From Gemmatimonadota bacterium (GTDB lineage Bacteria > Gemmatimonadota > Gemmatimonadetes > Palauibacterales > KS3-K002), in contig CP070823.1 in assembly GCA_020344375.1 (NCBI GenBank), positions 1,640,594 through 1,673,578 of the forward strand: a stretch of DNA of 32,985 nucleotides, written 5' to 3'. The notes under the pieces were generated by a model. It did no database searches. It saw only the letters and a list, made by a program, of their open reading frames with translations, and was not told where the DNA came from. Made by a program: the position numbers and the translations under genes. Shown here in pieces: positions 15,348 through 25,200 of the stretch. Positions within the stretch are counted from its first letter, which is position 1. Every line of letters begins with the position of its first letter.

Positions 15348-16787
15348 TCACCCGAAGAATCGGTTCAGCAAACGACTGGCCCGCATCCGCCAATAAGCGA
15401 TGTACACCGGGATCATCAGCCGTGGCTCTAGGTTGGGATTCTTGATCTTGCCCAGAGCAGAGAGGTAATGGAGGTGCTCGGCAACGGAGACGGGGCACGC
15501 CTCGATGCGAATGTATCGTGATGAACGGTTCCTGGCGCAGTTCCACAGGGCCGTGCCCATCTTGAGCAGCATGTCGTTGGACTTCGTCTTTCGCTCGTCT
15601 ACCTCGCTGGCCGTCTTGTAGCTGCTCTCGATCTTAACGACTTCCCCGTCGATGCGTCCCTCCCAACTCGTACAGCTGCCGGTGAAGATGATCCTCTCAT
15701 CGCCCTCCAGGTCCAGTGGCCCCTCCACCTTCCCCACCACGTACTGGATCTTCTTCATCCGCTTGTCGGAATCGGTGTAGAAGCTCGTGAAGATGTGCAT
15801 GGCCTCCTGAAGAGCGCCCGGGCAGCCACCCCAGCAGTAGTCGGGAGAATGCGCTTCTGGGAAGGTGCCCACTGTGCAAGTGAGGTTGCCGTCCTTCCCG
15901 AAGTAGTCGTCGACCCGCTCGAAGCAGATCTCGAAACCCCAGGTTCGCTCCTGCACCTCTTCCAGCGGGAAATCACCCGAGACCTCGATCTCTTCCAGGC
16001 TCATGGGCCCGTAGCCGCGCTCCGCGGCGAGTCGTAGGTGGCTCACGTCTTCGGGGTTCACGTGGACCATGTGGCACCCCACGGTGTCCACGGCACAGGA
16101 GTTGGTGCCCATCACGATAGCGCCCAGTGGGAAAGGCGTCGGCGTCAGCATCATCTTCTGCCCGGCGATGATTCCATCGATGGCGATGAACTTGCTTCGG
16201 ATCACCTCCTGCAGGTCGGCGATCTTGTGCTCCAGAAACAGGTTGTGGTCGACCAGACGGTGCCGATCGTCCTGGAGGCCCATGAGGTTCTTCAGGCTGA
16301 GGGTCACCCGACACCACGGGTGAGCCTTGAACTTAGGCAGATTGATGAGGTAGTCGCACTGCGCGATCGGCTTCGGCACGTACACGCTGTCCCGCAGGCG
16401 CCCCTCCTTGGACAACCTGACAGGCACCTGCCTGGATTCATCGAAGTAGTAGGTCTTCACCTTGTGTCTATTAATGACGTCGCGGTAGCCGGAGCTCTTG
16501 AAGTTGTAGCGGGTAGGTATGACGATACCGGAGCGCTCACCCACCGCGATCTCTTCGACATCCTCGGCCCTGACCTTGACCGCCGAGATCACCCCGTCCA
16601 GAAACTCTTTCCGGGTGAAGGCATGTGGGAACCTCTCGGGGTGGGCAATGACCAGGTTGGGCTTGAGAAGGACCCTGCCGGACGGTCGCGCCCCCAGCTC
16701 CTCCATGCCCTCCTTGACGATGCCCGCGATCCGCTCGGGATCGTAGGCATCGCAACGCATGATCAGAACCTTGTGGTTGGGCTCCAT
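15348..16787 (-). CDS. DUF362 protein with a C-terminal cysteine-rich region
   Basis: From ATG 16787, with GGAGG seven bases upstream, the protein is 479 residues; a longer frame to 16925 has no better start. DUF362 landmarks are VLLKPNLVIAHP (39-50), INLPKFKAHPWCRVTLSLKNLMG (148-170) and the late GTNSCAVDTVG (227-237). There is no ferredoxin CxxCxxC motif, but Cys318 and Cys322 (YCWGGCPGA), Cys372 (GSCTSW) and Cys431 (EACPVS) form a spaced set suited to an iron-sulfur cluster. DUF362 proteins have no settled biochemical role. It diverges from the KamA-like radical SAM gene, so it could serve as an electron carrier for it; that is inference. A second, exported DUF362 protein is encoded at 25393-26553. 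Confidence 0.85.
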   Translation of the reverse strand: MEPNHKVLIMRCDAYDPERIAGIVKEGMEELGARPSGRVLLKPNLVIAHPERFPHAFTRKEFLDGVISAVKVRAEDVEEIAVGERSGIVIPTRYNFKSSGYRDVINRHKVKTYYFDESRQVPVRLSKEGRLRDSVYVPKPIAQCDYLINLPKFKAHPWCRVTLSLKNLMGLQDDRHRLVDHNLFLEHKIADLQEVIRSKFIAIDGIIAGQKMMLTPTPFPLGAIVMGTNSCAVDTVGCHMVHVNPEDVSHLRLAAERGYGPMSLEEIEVSGDFPLEEVQERTWGFEICFERVDDYFGKDGNLTCTVGTFPEAHSPDYCWGGCPGALQEAMHIFTSFYTDSDKRMKKIQYVVGKVEGPLDLEGDERIIFTGSCTSWEGRIDGEVVKIESSYKTASEVDERKTKSNDMLLKMGTALWNCARNRSSRYIRIEACPVSVAEHLHYLSALGKIKNPNLEPRLMIPVYIAYWRMRASRLLNRFFG

Positions 16788-17221
16788 CACGGCCCTCCGC
16801 CCAACAGGGGCGACGACGTGGGTTCGAGCCAGGGCTCCGCGAGTGTCGGCTGCCAAGATGGGCCTGCACTTCTGCGCGGGCAATCGCGCGGGCGGCCTCA
16901 CATCAACACCTATCGTGGCGCGCATGAGGCCCGACTTTGTCAGAGAGGACGCGCAGCTGCGCAGCTCGCCTGCGAACTGGCCCGGGTCCGGCCCGGAGCC
17001 TATTTTTCATGGTGGGTCCGAGGATGTTGCCTCGCTTAGAGACGGCCTGTGCAGGCTGGGCGGCTGTCGTTGCTGGTAGCTGGCAATCGGCCGCTCGCTC
17101 GGTGGTGCTGAGGTGAGGGCCATCTGTAGCCCCACGACTCAAGCGTCGTGGCGAAGCGGTCGTGACGATCCCGCTGAATCAGACAGTAGCAGCGAGCCCA
17201 CCTCGATTGGAGCAGGTGGCC
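16788..17221. other. Divergent intergenic region between DUF362 and KamA-like genes
   Basis: About 430 bases separate the two chosen starts. I see no convincing promoter boxes or coding frame. The clearest structure is the perfect hairpin at 17132-17151, listed separately. If the radical SAM gene began at GTG 17162 the gap would be 374 bases. Confidence 0.5.
17132..17151 (+). promoter_or_regulatory. Perfect 7-bp inverted repeat upstream of the KamA-like gene
   Basis: CCACGAC (17132-17138) is followed after a six-base loop by GTCGTGG (17145-17151). It lies 70 bases before the preferred ATG, where a leader hairpin or an operator could act. There is no T tract, so a terminator is less likely. 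Confidence 0.35.
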
Positions 17222-19441
17222 ATGAGAGAGATCGAGCAGCTCGACCACATCGCGATCACCGTCAAGTCGCATAGACTTCTCAAGACTCTCCTCAACGAGA
17301 ATCCGAAACTCGAAGAGATCATGCGCAACTCCAAGAACGAGACGGAGGCGCTGGTTGGAGTTCGCAACTGGGTGATGGGGGAACTGCGCAAGAGCCCTGC
17401 GGCACTGGCCTACTACGAAGGCAGGCGCTCGGACCGGGAGACCTTCGAGTCCCTGAACTGGAGCGACTACGCCGCGATCCGACTCCTCGACTACATCGAC
17501 AACGCGGACCGGAGCTTCGTCGACCTCAACCTGAGGGGCCAGCTGGCGGTGAGTAATCCCATCAAGCTCATCTGGCTTGCCGTCACCCGCGGTACGGGCG
17601 GTGCCAAGCCCTACTTCTTCGAGGACATGCTGCATTTGTTCCGGCAGTTCACCGGCAAGAGCACGCGCCGGATGCCGAGCCGCGAGGAGGTCGAAGCGTG
17701 GATGGGGAGGTATCCCTCCGGACTGGATCCGCGCATCGTGGCGTTGCGCAAGGAGAACCGCGAGCGGATCCTCAACACGATCATCGACCGAATGCATCGC
17801 GGCGAGATCCGCAGCCCTAAGTTCCAGTTCGAAGCGGGGATGTCGCGGGAGGAGAAGTACGAGAGGGCCCTGGGCTGGTGGAACGACATGTACTTCCACC
17901 TCAACTTCGCGGTCCGCTCGCCGGAGCTGTTGAACGAGATGCTGGGGGACTCGCTGGATCCGGACACGATGAGGATCCTCTACCGGGCCAGAGACGCGGG
18001 GATCCCCTTCTTCGTGAATCCGTACTACCTGTCACTGCTGCACGTCCGGGTGCCCTACTTCGCGGTCGGAGCCGACCTGGCCATCCGCCACTACGTTGTC
18101 TACAGCACCCCGCTCGTGGACGAGTTCGGCCAAATCGTCGCCTGGGAGAAGGAAGACCAGATCCAACCGGGCAGGCCCAACGCGGCCGGCTGGCTGCTAC
18201 CCCCATACGACAACGTGCACCGGCGCTACCCGGACGTGGCGATCTTGATCCCGGACACGGCGGGCCGCGCCTGCGGCGGGCTCTGCGCCCCCTGCCAAAG
18301 GATGTTCGACTTCCAGCGTGGGCGCCTGAACTTCGACCTTGAGGAGCTGAGACCGAAGGTCACATGGCCGGAGAAGCTGTCCGAGCTGATGACGTACTTC
18401 GAGGAGGACTCGCAGCTCCGAGACATCCTGGTCACCGGCGGCGACGCGCTCATGAGCTCGGACCACTCTTTGGGGCAGATCCTGGACGCCATCTACGACA
18501 TGGCTCTCGCGAAGAAGGCAGCGAACAAGCGTCGCAAGCAGGGCAAGAAGTACGCCGAGATAGTCAGGGTACGCCTCGGCTCGCGGCTACCCGCCTACCT
18601 CCCACAGCGAATCACACCGGAACTCATTGAGATCTTGGCCCGATTCAGAGAGAAAGCTACGCAGATCGGCATCAAGCAGTTCGTGATCCAGACGCACATC
18701 GAGTCCCCGATGGAGGTGACGCCGGAGGTGCGGGATGCGGTCGCGCGACTCCTGTCAGCAGGCTGGATCGTGACCAACCAGCACGTCTTCACAGCCGCGT
18801 CCTCGCGCCGCGGTCACGCCGCGAAGCTCCGCCAAGTCTTGAACGAGGTCGGGGTCTTGCCGTACTACAACTTCGTGCTCAAGGGCTACCGGGAGGTCAC
18901 CTTCAACTACGCACCCATCGCCCGCGTGGTGCAGGAGGAATTGGAGGAGAAGGTATACGGTCAGATCCCAGCGAAGTACCACGACGAGATCCGCGCCCTA
19001 CCCGAGGAAGCCGAATCACTGGTGGACAGAGTCGGGGCCATCCGGAACGAGGCCGATCTGCCGTTTCTGGCCACGGGTCGCAGCGTCCTCAACCTCCCGG
19101 CGGTCGGCAAGAGCCTGACCTTCCGAGTTATCGGCATCACCCGCTACGGCCGGCGGATCCTCGAGTTCGATCACGACCGGACGCGCGCACACAGCCCCAT
19201 CATTGATCAGATGGGCAAGGTGGTGATTATCGAGTCGAAGTCGATCAGCGAGTACCTGCAGCAACTGGACGAGATAGGCGAGGACGTGTCTGAGTACGAA
19301 AGCGTGTACGGGTACTCTCTAGGCGAGACGGAGCCCAGGCTGTCACTCTACGACTACCCGGGCTACGACTTCGATGTGACCGACGAGATAACGAACTTCG
19401 AGTTGCCGCGCCCGGAGGAAGAGACAGTCGAGGTGAGCTAG
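17222..19441 (+). CDS. Long KamA-family radical SAM protein (lysine 2,3-aminomutase-like)
   Basis: From ATG 17222 the protein is 739 residues, far longer than the ~420 of typical lysine 2,3-aminomutases. GGAG lies nine bases upstream of this ATG, whereas the GTG at 17162 has no ribosome site. Residues 1-330 are an extra N-terminal region, mostly helical, that I do not recognise. The radical SAM motif is CGGLCAPC (Cys351, 355, 358), followed by LVTGGDAL and THIESPMEVTPE as in KamA. The region LPAVGKS aligns with the PLP-binding PGGGGK motif, giving Lys630. However, positions expected to carry the two aspartates that hold the lysine side chain (Asp293 and Asp330 in the clostridial enzyme) fall in YYNFVLKGYRE and SVLNLPAVGK, without Asp. 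It is probably an aminomutase-like enzyme with another substrate. Confidence 0.85.
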   Translation: MREIEQLDHIAITVKSHRLLKTLLNENPKLEEIMRNSKNETEALVGVRNWVMGELRKSPAALAYYEGRRSDRETFESLNWSDYAAIRLLDYIDNADRSFVDLNLRGQLAVSNPIKLIWLAVTRGTGGAKPYFFEDMLHLFRQFTGKSTRRMPSREEVEAWMGRYPSGLDPRIVALRKENRERILNTIIDRMHRGEIRSPKFQFEAGMSREEKYERALGWWNDMYFHLNFAVRSPELLNEMLGDSLDPDTMRILYRARDAGIPFFVNPYYLSLLHVRVPYFAVGADLAIRHYVVYSTPLVDEFGQIVAWEKEDQIQPGRPNAAGWLLPPYDNVHRRYPDVAILIPDTAGRACGGLCAPCQRMFDFQRGRLNFDLEELRPKVTWPEKLSELMTYFEEDSQLRDILVTGGDALMSSDHSLGQILDAIYDMALAKKAANKRRKQGKKYAEIVRVRLGSRLPAYLPQRITPELIEILARFREKATQIGIKQFVIQTHIESPMEVTPEVRDAVARLLSAGWIVTNQHVFTAASSRRGHAAKLRQVLNEVGVLPYYNFVLKGYREVTFNYAPIARVVQEELEEKVYGQIPAKYHDEIRALPEEAESLVDRVGAIRNEADLPFLATGRSVLNLPAVGKSLTFRVIGITRYGRRILEFDHDRTRAHSPIIDQMGKVVIIESKSISEYLQQLDEIGEDVSEYESVYGYSLGETEPRLSLYDYPGYDFDVTDEITNFELPRPEEETVEVS

Positions 19442-19463
19442 ACCTTCAACGGCTACACTGGCA

Positions 19464-19491
19464 GGCGGAACGTCCGCCGCTGCGGCGCAGC
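19464..19491. terminator. Two back-to-back hairpins between convergent genes
   Basis: In the 51-bp gap between two converging stop codons, GGCGGA-ACG-TCCGCC (19464-19478) directly abuts GCTGC-GGC-GCAGC (19479-19491). Both stems are perfect and both can form on either strand. There is no U tract, so a role as bidirectional terminator is plausible but not certain. Confidence 0.45.
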
Positions 19492-19492
19492 C

Positions 19493-21919
19493 TCATTCGT
19501 CTCTATCCCGCCGGGACGACCTGCGAACCTCCCGCTCCCACAGGCGCACTAACTGATCACGCAAGCGGGCGATCTGCTCACGCAACCAGGCCTCTTCCCC
19601 TCGTCGATAGCGAACCACCCGCCAGAACGGCGAGCAGCTCTCCTCCGGCGCGGTGCCCTCCAGGAATAGCTCATACCTACCCGGACAACCCGGGCCAGCC
19701 CGGAGACCCGTCTCGGGGTTTACCTCCACCAGCTCGAGCCCAGACGGCGGGAGGAACTCGGCGCCCCCATATAGGCCGGCTTCACCGTCCGGGCCGACAG
19801 CGTCGGCGAGGAAGCGGGCGAAGATCGGCAGCGCCACCCTCGCCCCCGGTAAGCCGATGGTCCGTCCGTCGTCGAAGCCGACCCAGACGCCCACCGCTAG
19901 CGCGGGCGTGTAGCCGATGAACCAGCCGTCGCGGAAGTTGTTCGTGGTGCCCGACTTCGCCGCCACATCGCCGCGGTAGCCCAGCGCGCGCAGCCCACGG
20001 CCAGTCCCGCGCTCAACCGCCCCTCGCAGTGCTGAGGTCACCAGATACGCCTCGGCCGGATCGTAGACCTGTTCCCCTGCCGGCTCGCCGCGCTCGAGCA
20101 GGTTCCCGTCTCGGTCCAGCAGCGCGAAGGTGATGCGCACCTTCGAGCGGAACCCGCCTGCGGCGAGGACCCCGAAAGCTCGTGTCAGCTCCAGGGGGGT
20201 GACCTCGGACGAACCCAGCGCGATACTCGGGACCGGGCGCAGCGGACCTTCGATTCCCAGGTTATGCGCGGTCCCCACGATGCGCACCGGTCCCACCGCC
20301 ATCCCGAGCCTCGCGAACGGCACGTTGAGTGAGCGCTCGAGCGCCTCCCGCAGGCTGATCGGCCCGCGAAAGCGGTCGTCGTAGTTCACCGGCTCCCAGG
20401 GCCCCTGAGGCGTCTGCACAACGAGCCGTTCGTCATGCAGAACAGACGCGAGCGTGAAAGGCCGATCATCGGCATCGTCTTCCCAACCACGCCCCGAGAG
20501 CGCAGCGAGCGCGACGATGGGCTTAAACGCGCTCCCCGGTTGCCGGCGTGCTTTGACGGCGCGATTGAACTGCGACTCCCCATATTCGCGGCCTCCCACC
20601 AGGGCGAGGATCTCACCGCTGCGTGGATCGAGCGCTACCAGCGCCGCCTGAAGCCGGGCGTCCTGGCCCGCGAGCTCGGGATACTGGGCTTCGAGCTGCG
20701 AGAGGCCCTCACGCACCGCTTCCTCCGCAGCACGCTGTAGTCGCACGTCCAGCGTAGTGAACACGGCCAGTCCCCCACCCTCGAGGGCTTCGGCACCGTG
20801 GCTGGCCTGTAGCTGCTCTTCCACGAAATCGACGAAATACTGGACGCTGCGGGCTGGCGGCTGGGCTGCTATCAAGTCGATGGTGGCGCCGCGCGCCTCT
20901 TGATAAGCCTCCTCCGTGATCGCGTCGCGCTCGAGCATCTGCTTCAATACGAGGTCACGACGCGATCGTGCCACGTCCGGCCGACGGAACGGCGAATAGA
21001 GGCTGGGGCCGCGGATAAGCGCGGCGAGGGTCGCGGCCTCGCTCAGGTCGAGGTTGCTCACGTCCTTGCCGAAATAGTGCCGCGCCGCCCGTCCCACGCC
21101 GTGGACCGCCGCGCCGCCCTCCTGCCCGAGATACACCTCATTCAGGTAGGCCTCGAGGATATCGTCTTTGCTGTACCGCCACTCCAGGACGAGGGCTATG
21201 GCGGTTTCGCGGAGCTTGCGGATGAAGGTGCGTCGCGGACTCAGGTAGAGGGTCCTGGCCAACTGCTGCGTAAGTGTGCTGGCGCCCTGGACGATCCGCC
21301 CGGCGCGCATGTTGGCGAGGCTCGCCGCCGCGATCCGCCGGAGGTCGAGCCCTTTGTGTTCGAAGAAGCGTTTGTCCTCGCTGGACAGGATCGCTTCCAC
21401 GAGGTGGTCGGGCACGTCCCGCAGCCGAACCGGGATACGGTCCTTCCCGGCTGCGCCCAGGAAGCTGCCGATAAGCTCGGGCTCCAGCGTGACATAGGTG
21501 CGCCTTTGCCCGTCCCCATCCACCAGCCTGACGATGCGACCATCGTAGCCCAGCCGGATGATCACGGTACCGCCCGGACTGTGCTTGTCGTGATGGCGAA
21601 AGCCGCGCTCACCGATCACCCACTCGCGCGAGCCGAGGCGGTACTCACCGGGCCCGACGTCGCGCCTGCGTACCGGTCTATAGCCGAGCTGCCTCAACTG
21701 ATTCTCGACGAGTCCCCGGCCTGGCCGCATTCCCAGGTAGAGCACGGACGGGCGGGCGTACACACGGGTCGGTGCCTTGAGGACAGGATCTTCGAGGTAG
21801 GCCACCGTGAGGGCCTCGAAGGCCACAAGCGCCATCCCGAGGCTGGCGAGCGCGCAAAGAGACGCCGTCAGGATTGTGGTCCTGGACCTGCGGCGTGCCC
21901 AGACCCACACTGCCTTCAC
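19493..21919 (-). CDS. mrcB: Bifunctional peptidoglycan synthase, PBP1b-type class A penicillin-binding protein
   Basis: This 808-residue protein has a single N-terminal membrane anchor (about 16-40) followed by a UB2H-like region (~50-140), which favours PBP1b over PBP1a. The GT51 glycosyltransferase has catalytic Glu181 in SSEDKRFFEHKGLD, then GASTLTQQLARTLYL and RKLRETAIALVLEWRYSK. The transpeptidase has SxxK at Ser463-Lys466 (PGSAFKP), SxN at Ser530-Asn532 (SLN) and KSGTT at 655-659. It polymerises lipid II and crosslinks peptides in the periplasm. The C-terminus carries a short Arg/Glu-rich helical tail. The start is GTG 21919 with GGAGGGAG just upstream. It converges on the KamA-like gene and diverges from the GH65 gene. 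The symbol is by domain similarity only. Confidence 0.92.
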   Translation of the reverse strand: MKAVWVWARRRSRTTILTASLCALASLGMALVAFEALTVAYLEDPVLKAPTRVYARPSVLYLGMRPGRGLVENQLRQLGYRPVRRRDVGPGEYRLGSREWVIGERGFRHHDKHSPGGTVIIRLGYDGRIVRLVDGDGQRRTYVTLEPELIGSFLGAAGKDRIPVRLRDVPDHLVEAILSSEDKRFFEHKGLDLRRIAAASLANMRAGRIVQGASTLTQQLARTLYLSPRRTFIRKLRETAIALVLEWRYSKDDILEAYLNEVYLGQEGGAAVHGVGRAARHYFGKDVSNLDLSEAATLAALIRGPSLYSPFRRPDVARSRRDLVLKQMLERDAITEEAYQEARGATIDLIAAQPPARSVQYFVDFVEEQLQASHGAEALEGGGLAVFTTLDVRLQRAAEEAVREGLSQLEAQYPELAGQDARLQAALVALDPRSGEILALVGGREYGESQFNRAVKARRQPGSAFKPIVALAALSGRGWEDDADDRPFTLASVLHDERLVVQTPQGPWEPVNYDDRFRGPISLREALERSLNVPFARLGMAVGPVRIVGTAHNLGIEGPLRPVPSIALGSSEVTPLELTRAFGVLAAGGFRSKVRITFALLDRDGNLLERGEPAGEQVYDPAEAYLVTSALRGAVERGTGRGLRALGYRGDVAAKSGTTNNFRDGWFIGYTPALAVGVWVGFDDGRTIGLPGARVALPIFARFLADAVGPDGEAGLYGGAEFLPPSGLELVEVNPETGLRAGPGCPGRYELFLEGTAPEESCSPFWRVVRYRRGEEAWLREQIARLRDQLVRLWEREVRRSSRRDRDE

Positions 21920-22285
21920 AACTCCCTCCAGTCAGCGTGGGTTAACAGATCACACAGACTTCCGAAACTCCCCTTGCCCCGACCTGTTGGATGCGGCCGA
22001 CGGGCACAGGGTTGTCTGCCTCGCCATAGGACGCTCTACCGTACCTTACGAGTCAGAGCGGCGCGACGATTCAGCTGACCGTGCGGCGCTCGTTGCCCCA
22101 CCCTCAGCGTATTGCTCATATTGCCGGTGATCGATAAACCGGCTGGCGCTTGGGAAGATGTACCGCACTAGACGCGAATCAGTGGCCTGCGTCGAGACTC
22201 ATAGCACATCTCGGTTCTGCCGCCACCTCAGTGAGAGGACGAACACGGTCGTTCGACGACCCATCGGCTGGAAGGTGTGACGACT
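21920..22285. other. Divergent intergenic region between PBP and GH65 genes
   Basis: About 366 bases separate the two starts and contain no convincing gene. A perfect inverted repeat at 22123-22143 is the main candidate control site. Possible boxes such as TTGCTC and TAAACC around it are weak. Confidence 0.5.
22123..22143. promoter_or_regulatory. Perfect inverted repeat, possible operator for the GH65 gene
   Basis: GCCGGT (22123-22128) and ACCGGC (22138-22143) flank a nine-base centre that contains the palindrome ATCGAT. Sugar-catabolic genes are often controlled through such sites, but no regulator gene is adjacent, so the role is a guess. Confidence 0.35.
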
Positions 22286-25200
22286 ATGCTCTACCGTGAA
22301 CGCCTGATCGCACCCGAATACGCCTACCCGGTCCACGAGTGGAAAATCATCGAGAACCGGTTCTACCCTCGCTTCTTGGCGCAGATGGAAACCGTTTTCG
22401 CCCTGGCGAACGGGTACCTGGGGATACGCGGCGCCTTCGAGGAGAATGCGCCCGTCTTCCAAAGCGGCACGTTCGTGAACGGTCTCCACGAGACGTGGCC
22501 GATCGTCTACGGCGAGGAAGCCTATGGATTCGCCAAGACGGGCCAGACCATGCTGAACGTGACGGACAGCAAGATCATCAAGCTGTACGTCGATGACGAA
22601 CCCCTTTTCCTTCCCTTTGCCAACCTGCTCAGCTACGACCGGACCCTCGACATGCAGTCCGGCATACTGGAGCGAGAGATCCTCTGGGAGACGCCTTCGG
22701 GGAAGCGTGTTCTGGTAACGTCCAGACGACTCGTCTCCTTCGAGCACCGGCATCTCGCCGCGATGTCCTATGAGCTCACCCTCCTCGATGCCAGCGCCCC
22801 CGTTGTCATCTCCTCAGAGATGATCGTGCCGGAGAACGCACAGGCTGGCGACGGTGACCCTCGCAAGACACGAGGCTTCAAGGAACAGGTTCTGCTGCCG
22901 GGACAGAGTTACACGGATAGCCAGCGTGTCGTGCTGAGTCACTCGACCAGAAACAGCGGAATGAGTCTGGCCTGCGGGATCGAACACATCTTCGAAACCG
23001 AATGTGAGCATTACTGCAAGAGCGAGTGCTCAGACGATTACGGCAAGGTGGTCTTCTCCGTCGGAGCACGACCCGGCGAACCGATACGCTTGACCAAGTA
23101 CATGACCTACCACACTTCCAGGACGGCACCACCCGACGAGCTCTGTGCCCGGGCGGAACGCACCCTGGACCGAGCGGTCGAGCAGGGGCTCGATAAGCTG
23201 CTCGAGGCGCAGCGCCGCTTCGTGGACGATTTCTGGCAGAGGAGCGATGTGCAGATTGACGGCGACCTCAGGGTACAGCAGAGCGTGCGCTGGAATCTGT
23301 TTCAGCTGCTTCAGGCTTCCGCGAGGGCCGAGGGAGCGGGTATTGGCGCCAGGGGACTCAGCGGACAGACCTATGAGGGACACTATTTCTGGGACACTGA
23401 GATCTACGTCCTACCTTTCCTGATCTATTCGGCCCCACGTGTCGCGCGAAACCTACTGCGATTCCGGCACAGCATGCTGGACAAGGCAAGGGAGCGGGCG
23501 GGAGAGGTGGGCCAGAAGGGCGCGCTCTTCCCCTGGCGGACGATCAACGGCGAGGAGGCGTCGGCGTACTACGCGACAGGAACCGCCCAGTATCACATCA
23601 ACGCCGACATCATGTACGCCTTGAGGAAGTATGTTGATGTCACAGGAGACGAGTGGTTTCTGTGGGACTTTGGCGCAGAAATGTTGGTGGAGACGGCCCG
23701 GTTGTGGGTCGATCTGGGCTTCTACTCCAAACGCCACGGCGGCAAGTTCTGCATCCAGGGCGTAACCGGGCCAGACGAATACGAGACGGTGGAGGACAAC
23801 AACACCTACACGAATCTGATGGCCCGGGCGAACCTGAGATACGCAGCCGCGACAGTGGAGCGCATGCGGGATGAAAGGCCGGAGCGGTTCGCGGCACTGG
23901 TGGACAAGACCGGGCTGGAGAAGTCTGAAGTCGTGGAGTGGAAGAGGGCAGCCGACAACATGTACATCGCCTTCGATGAGGGGCTCGGCATTCATCCGCA
24001 GGACGACAGCTTCCTGAGCAAAGAGGTCTGGGACTTCGGAAACACGCCGCGCGAGAAGTACCCGCTTCTTCTCCATTACCACCCGCTCGTCATCTACCGT
24101 CACCAGGTGGTCAAGCAGGCGGATGTCGTGCTGGCGATGTTCCTACTCGGACGTGAGTTCTCGCACGAAGAGAAGAAGCGCAATTTTGACTACTACGATC
24201 CATTGACGACCGGCGACTCCTCGCTCTCAGTCAGCATTCAGAGCATTCTGGCATCCGAGATCGGGTATGCCGAGAAAGCGTACGATTATTTCCGCTACGG
24301 CGTCCTCATGGATCTGGCCGATGTCGGAGGGAACGTGCGGGATGGCGCACATATCGCTTCGATCGGTGGCACCTGGATGGCGCTCGTCTACGGTTTCAGT
24401 GGGATGCGGGATCACGACGGACGCGTGAGCTTCGATCCGAAGCTGCCGGAAGGGTGGAGCCGGTTCAAATTCCCGCTGACGATCCGCGGTCAGACACTGG
24501 AAGTGGACATCACTCACGAGTCGGCCACTTACCTTCTGCACAGCGGCTCAGAACTGGTCATCGAGCACCAGGGGCAGCAAGTCAGGCTTTCCGTCGGTCA
24601 GCCTGTATCCGTTGAGATCACGCGGGAGATCCCTGTGATCGAGGTCTCCGCCGCCGATAGAATCACGCGCGAACGGTTCGACGCAGTGCTCTTTGACCTA
24701 GAGGGTGTCATCACCGCTTCGGCGAAGGTGCATGCTTCCGCGTGGAAGAAGACGTTCGACGAGTTCCTCTGGAGGCGCGCGGAGGAGCGGGGAGATACAT
24801 TCCGCCCCTTCGAGGCCGGTACCGACTATCTTCTCTTCGTCGATGGCAGGCCGCGTCTGGACGGCGTGCGTGACTTCCTTAACTCGCGCGGAATCCAGCT
24901 CCCTGAGGGGAGCCCGGATGATTCGCCAGGGAGCGAGACGGTGTGGGGGCTCGGGAACCGTAAGAACGAGATGGTCCGCGAGGTCATCAAGACCGAGGGC
25001 GTCGAGGCTTATGAGGGTTCCGTCGCCTTGGTGAACGGGCTCCGCAGTCAGGGGATCAGGACTGCCGTCGTCACATCGAGCCGCAACTGCGATGCCTTCT
25101 TGGAAACGACCGGAATCAGCGATCTCTTCGACGTCAAGGTCGACGGCGCCGTAGCAGGCGAGTTCGTGCTGGCACGCAAGCCGGCGCCAGACATGCTCCT

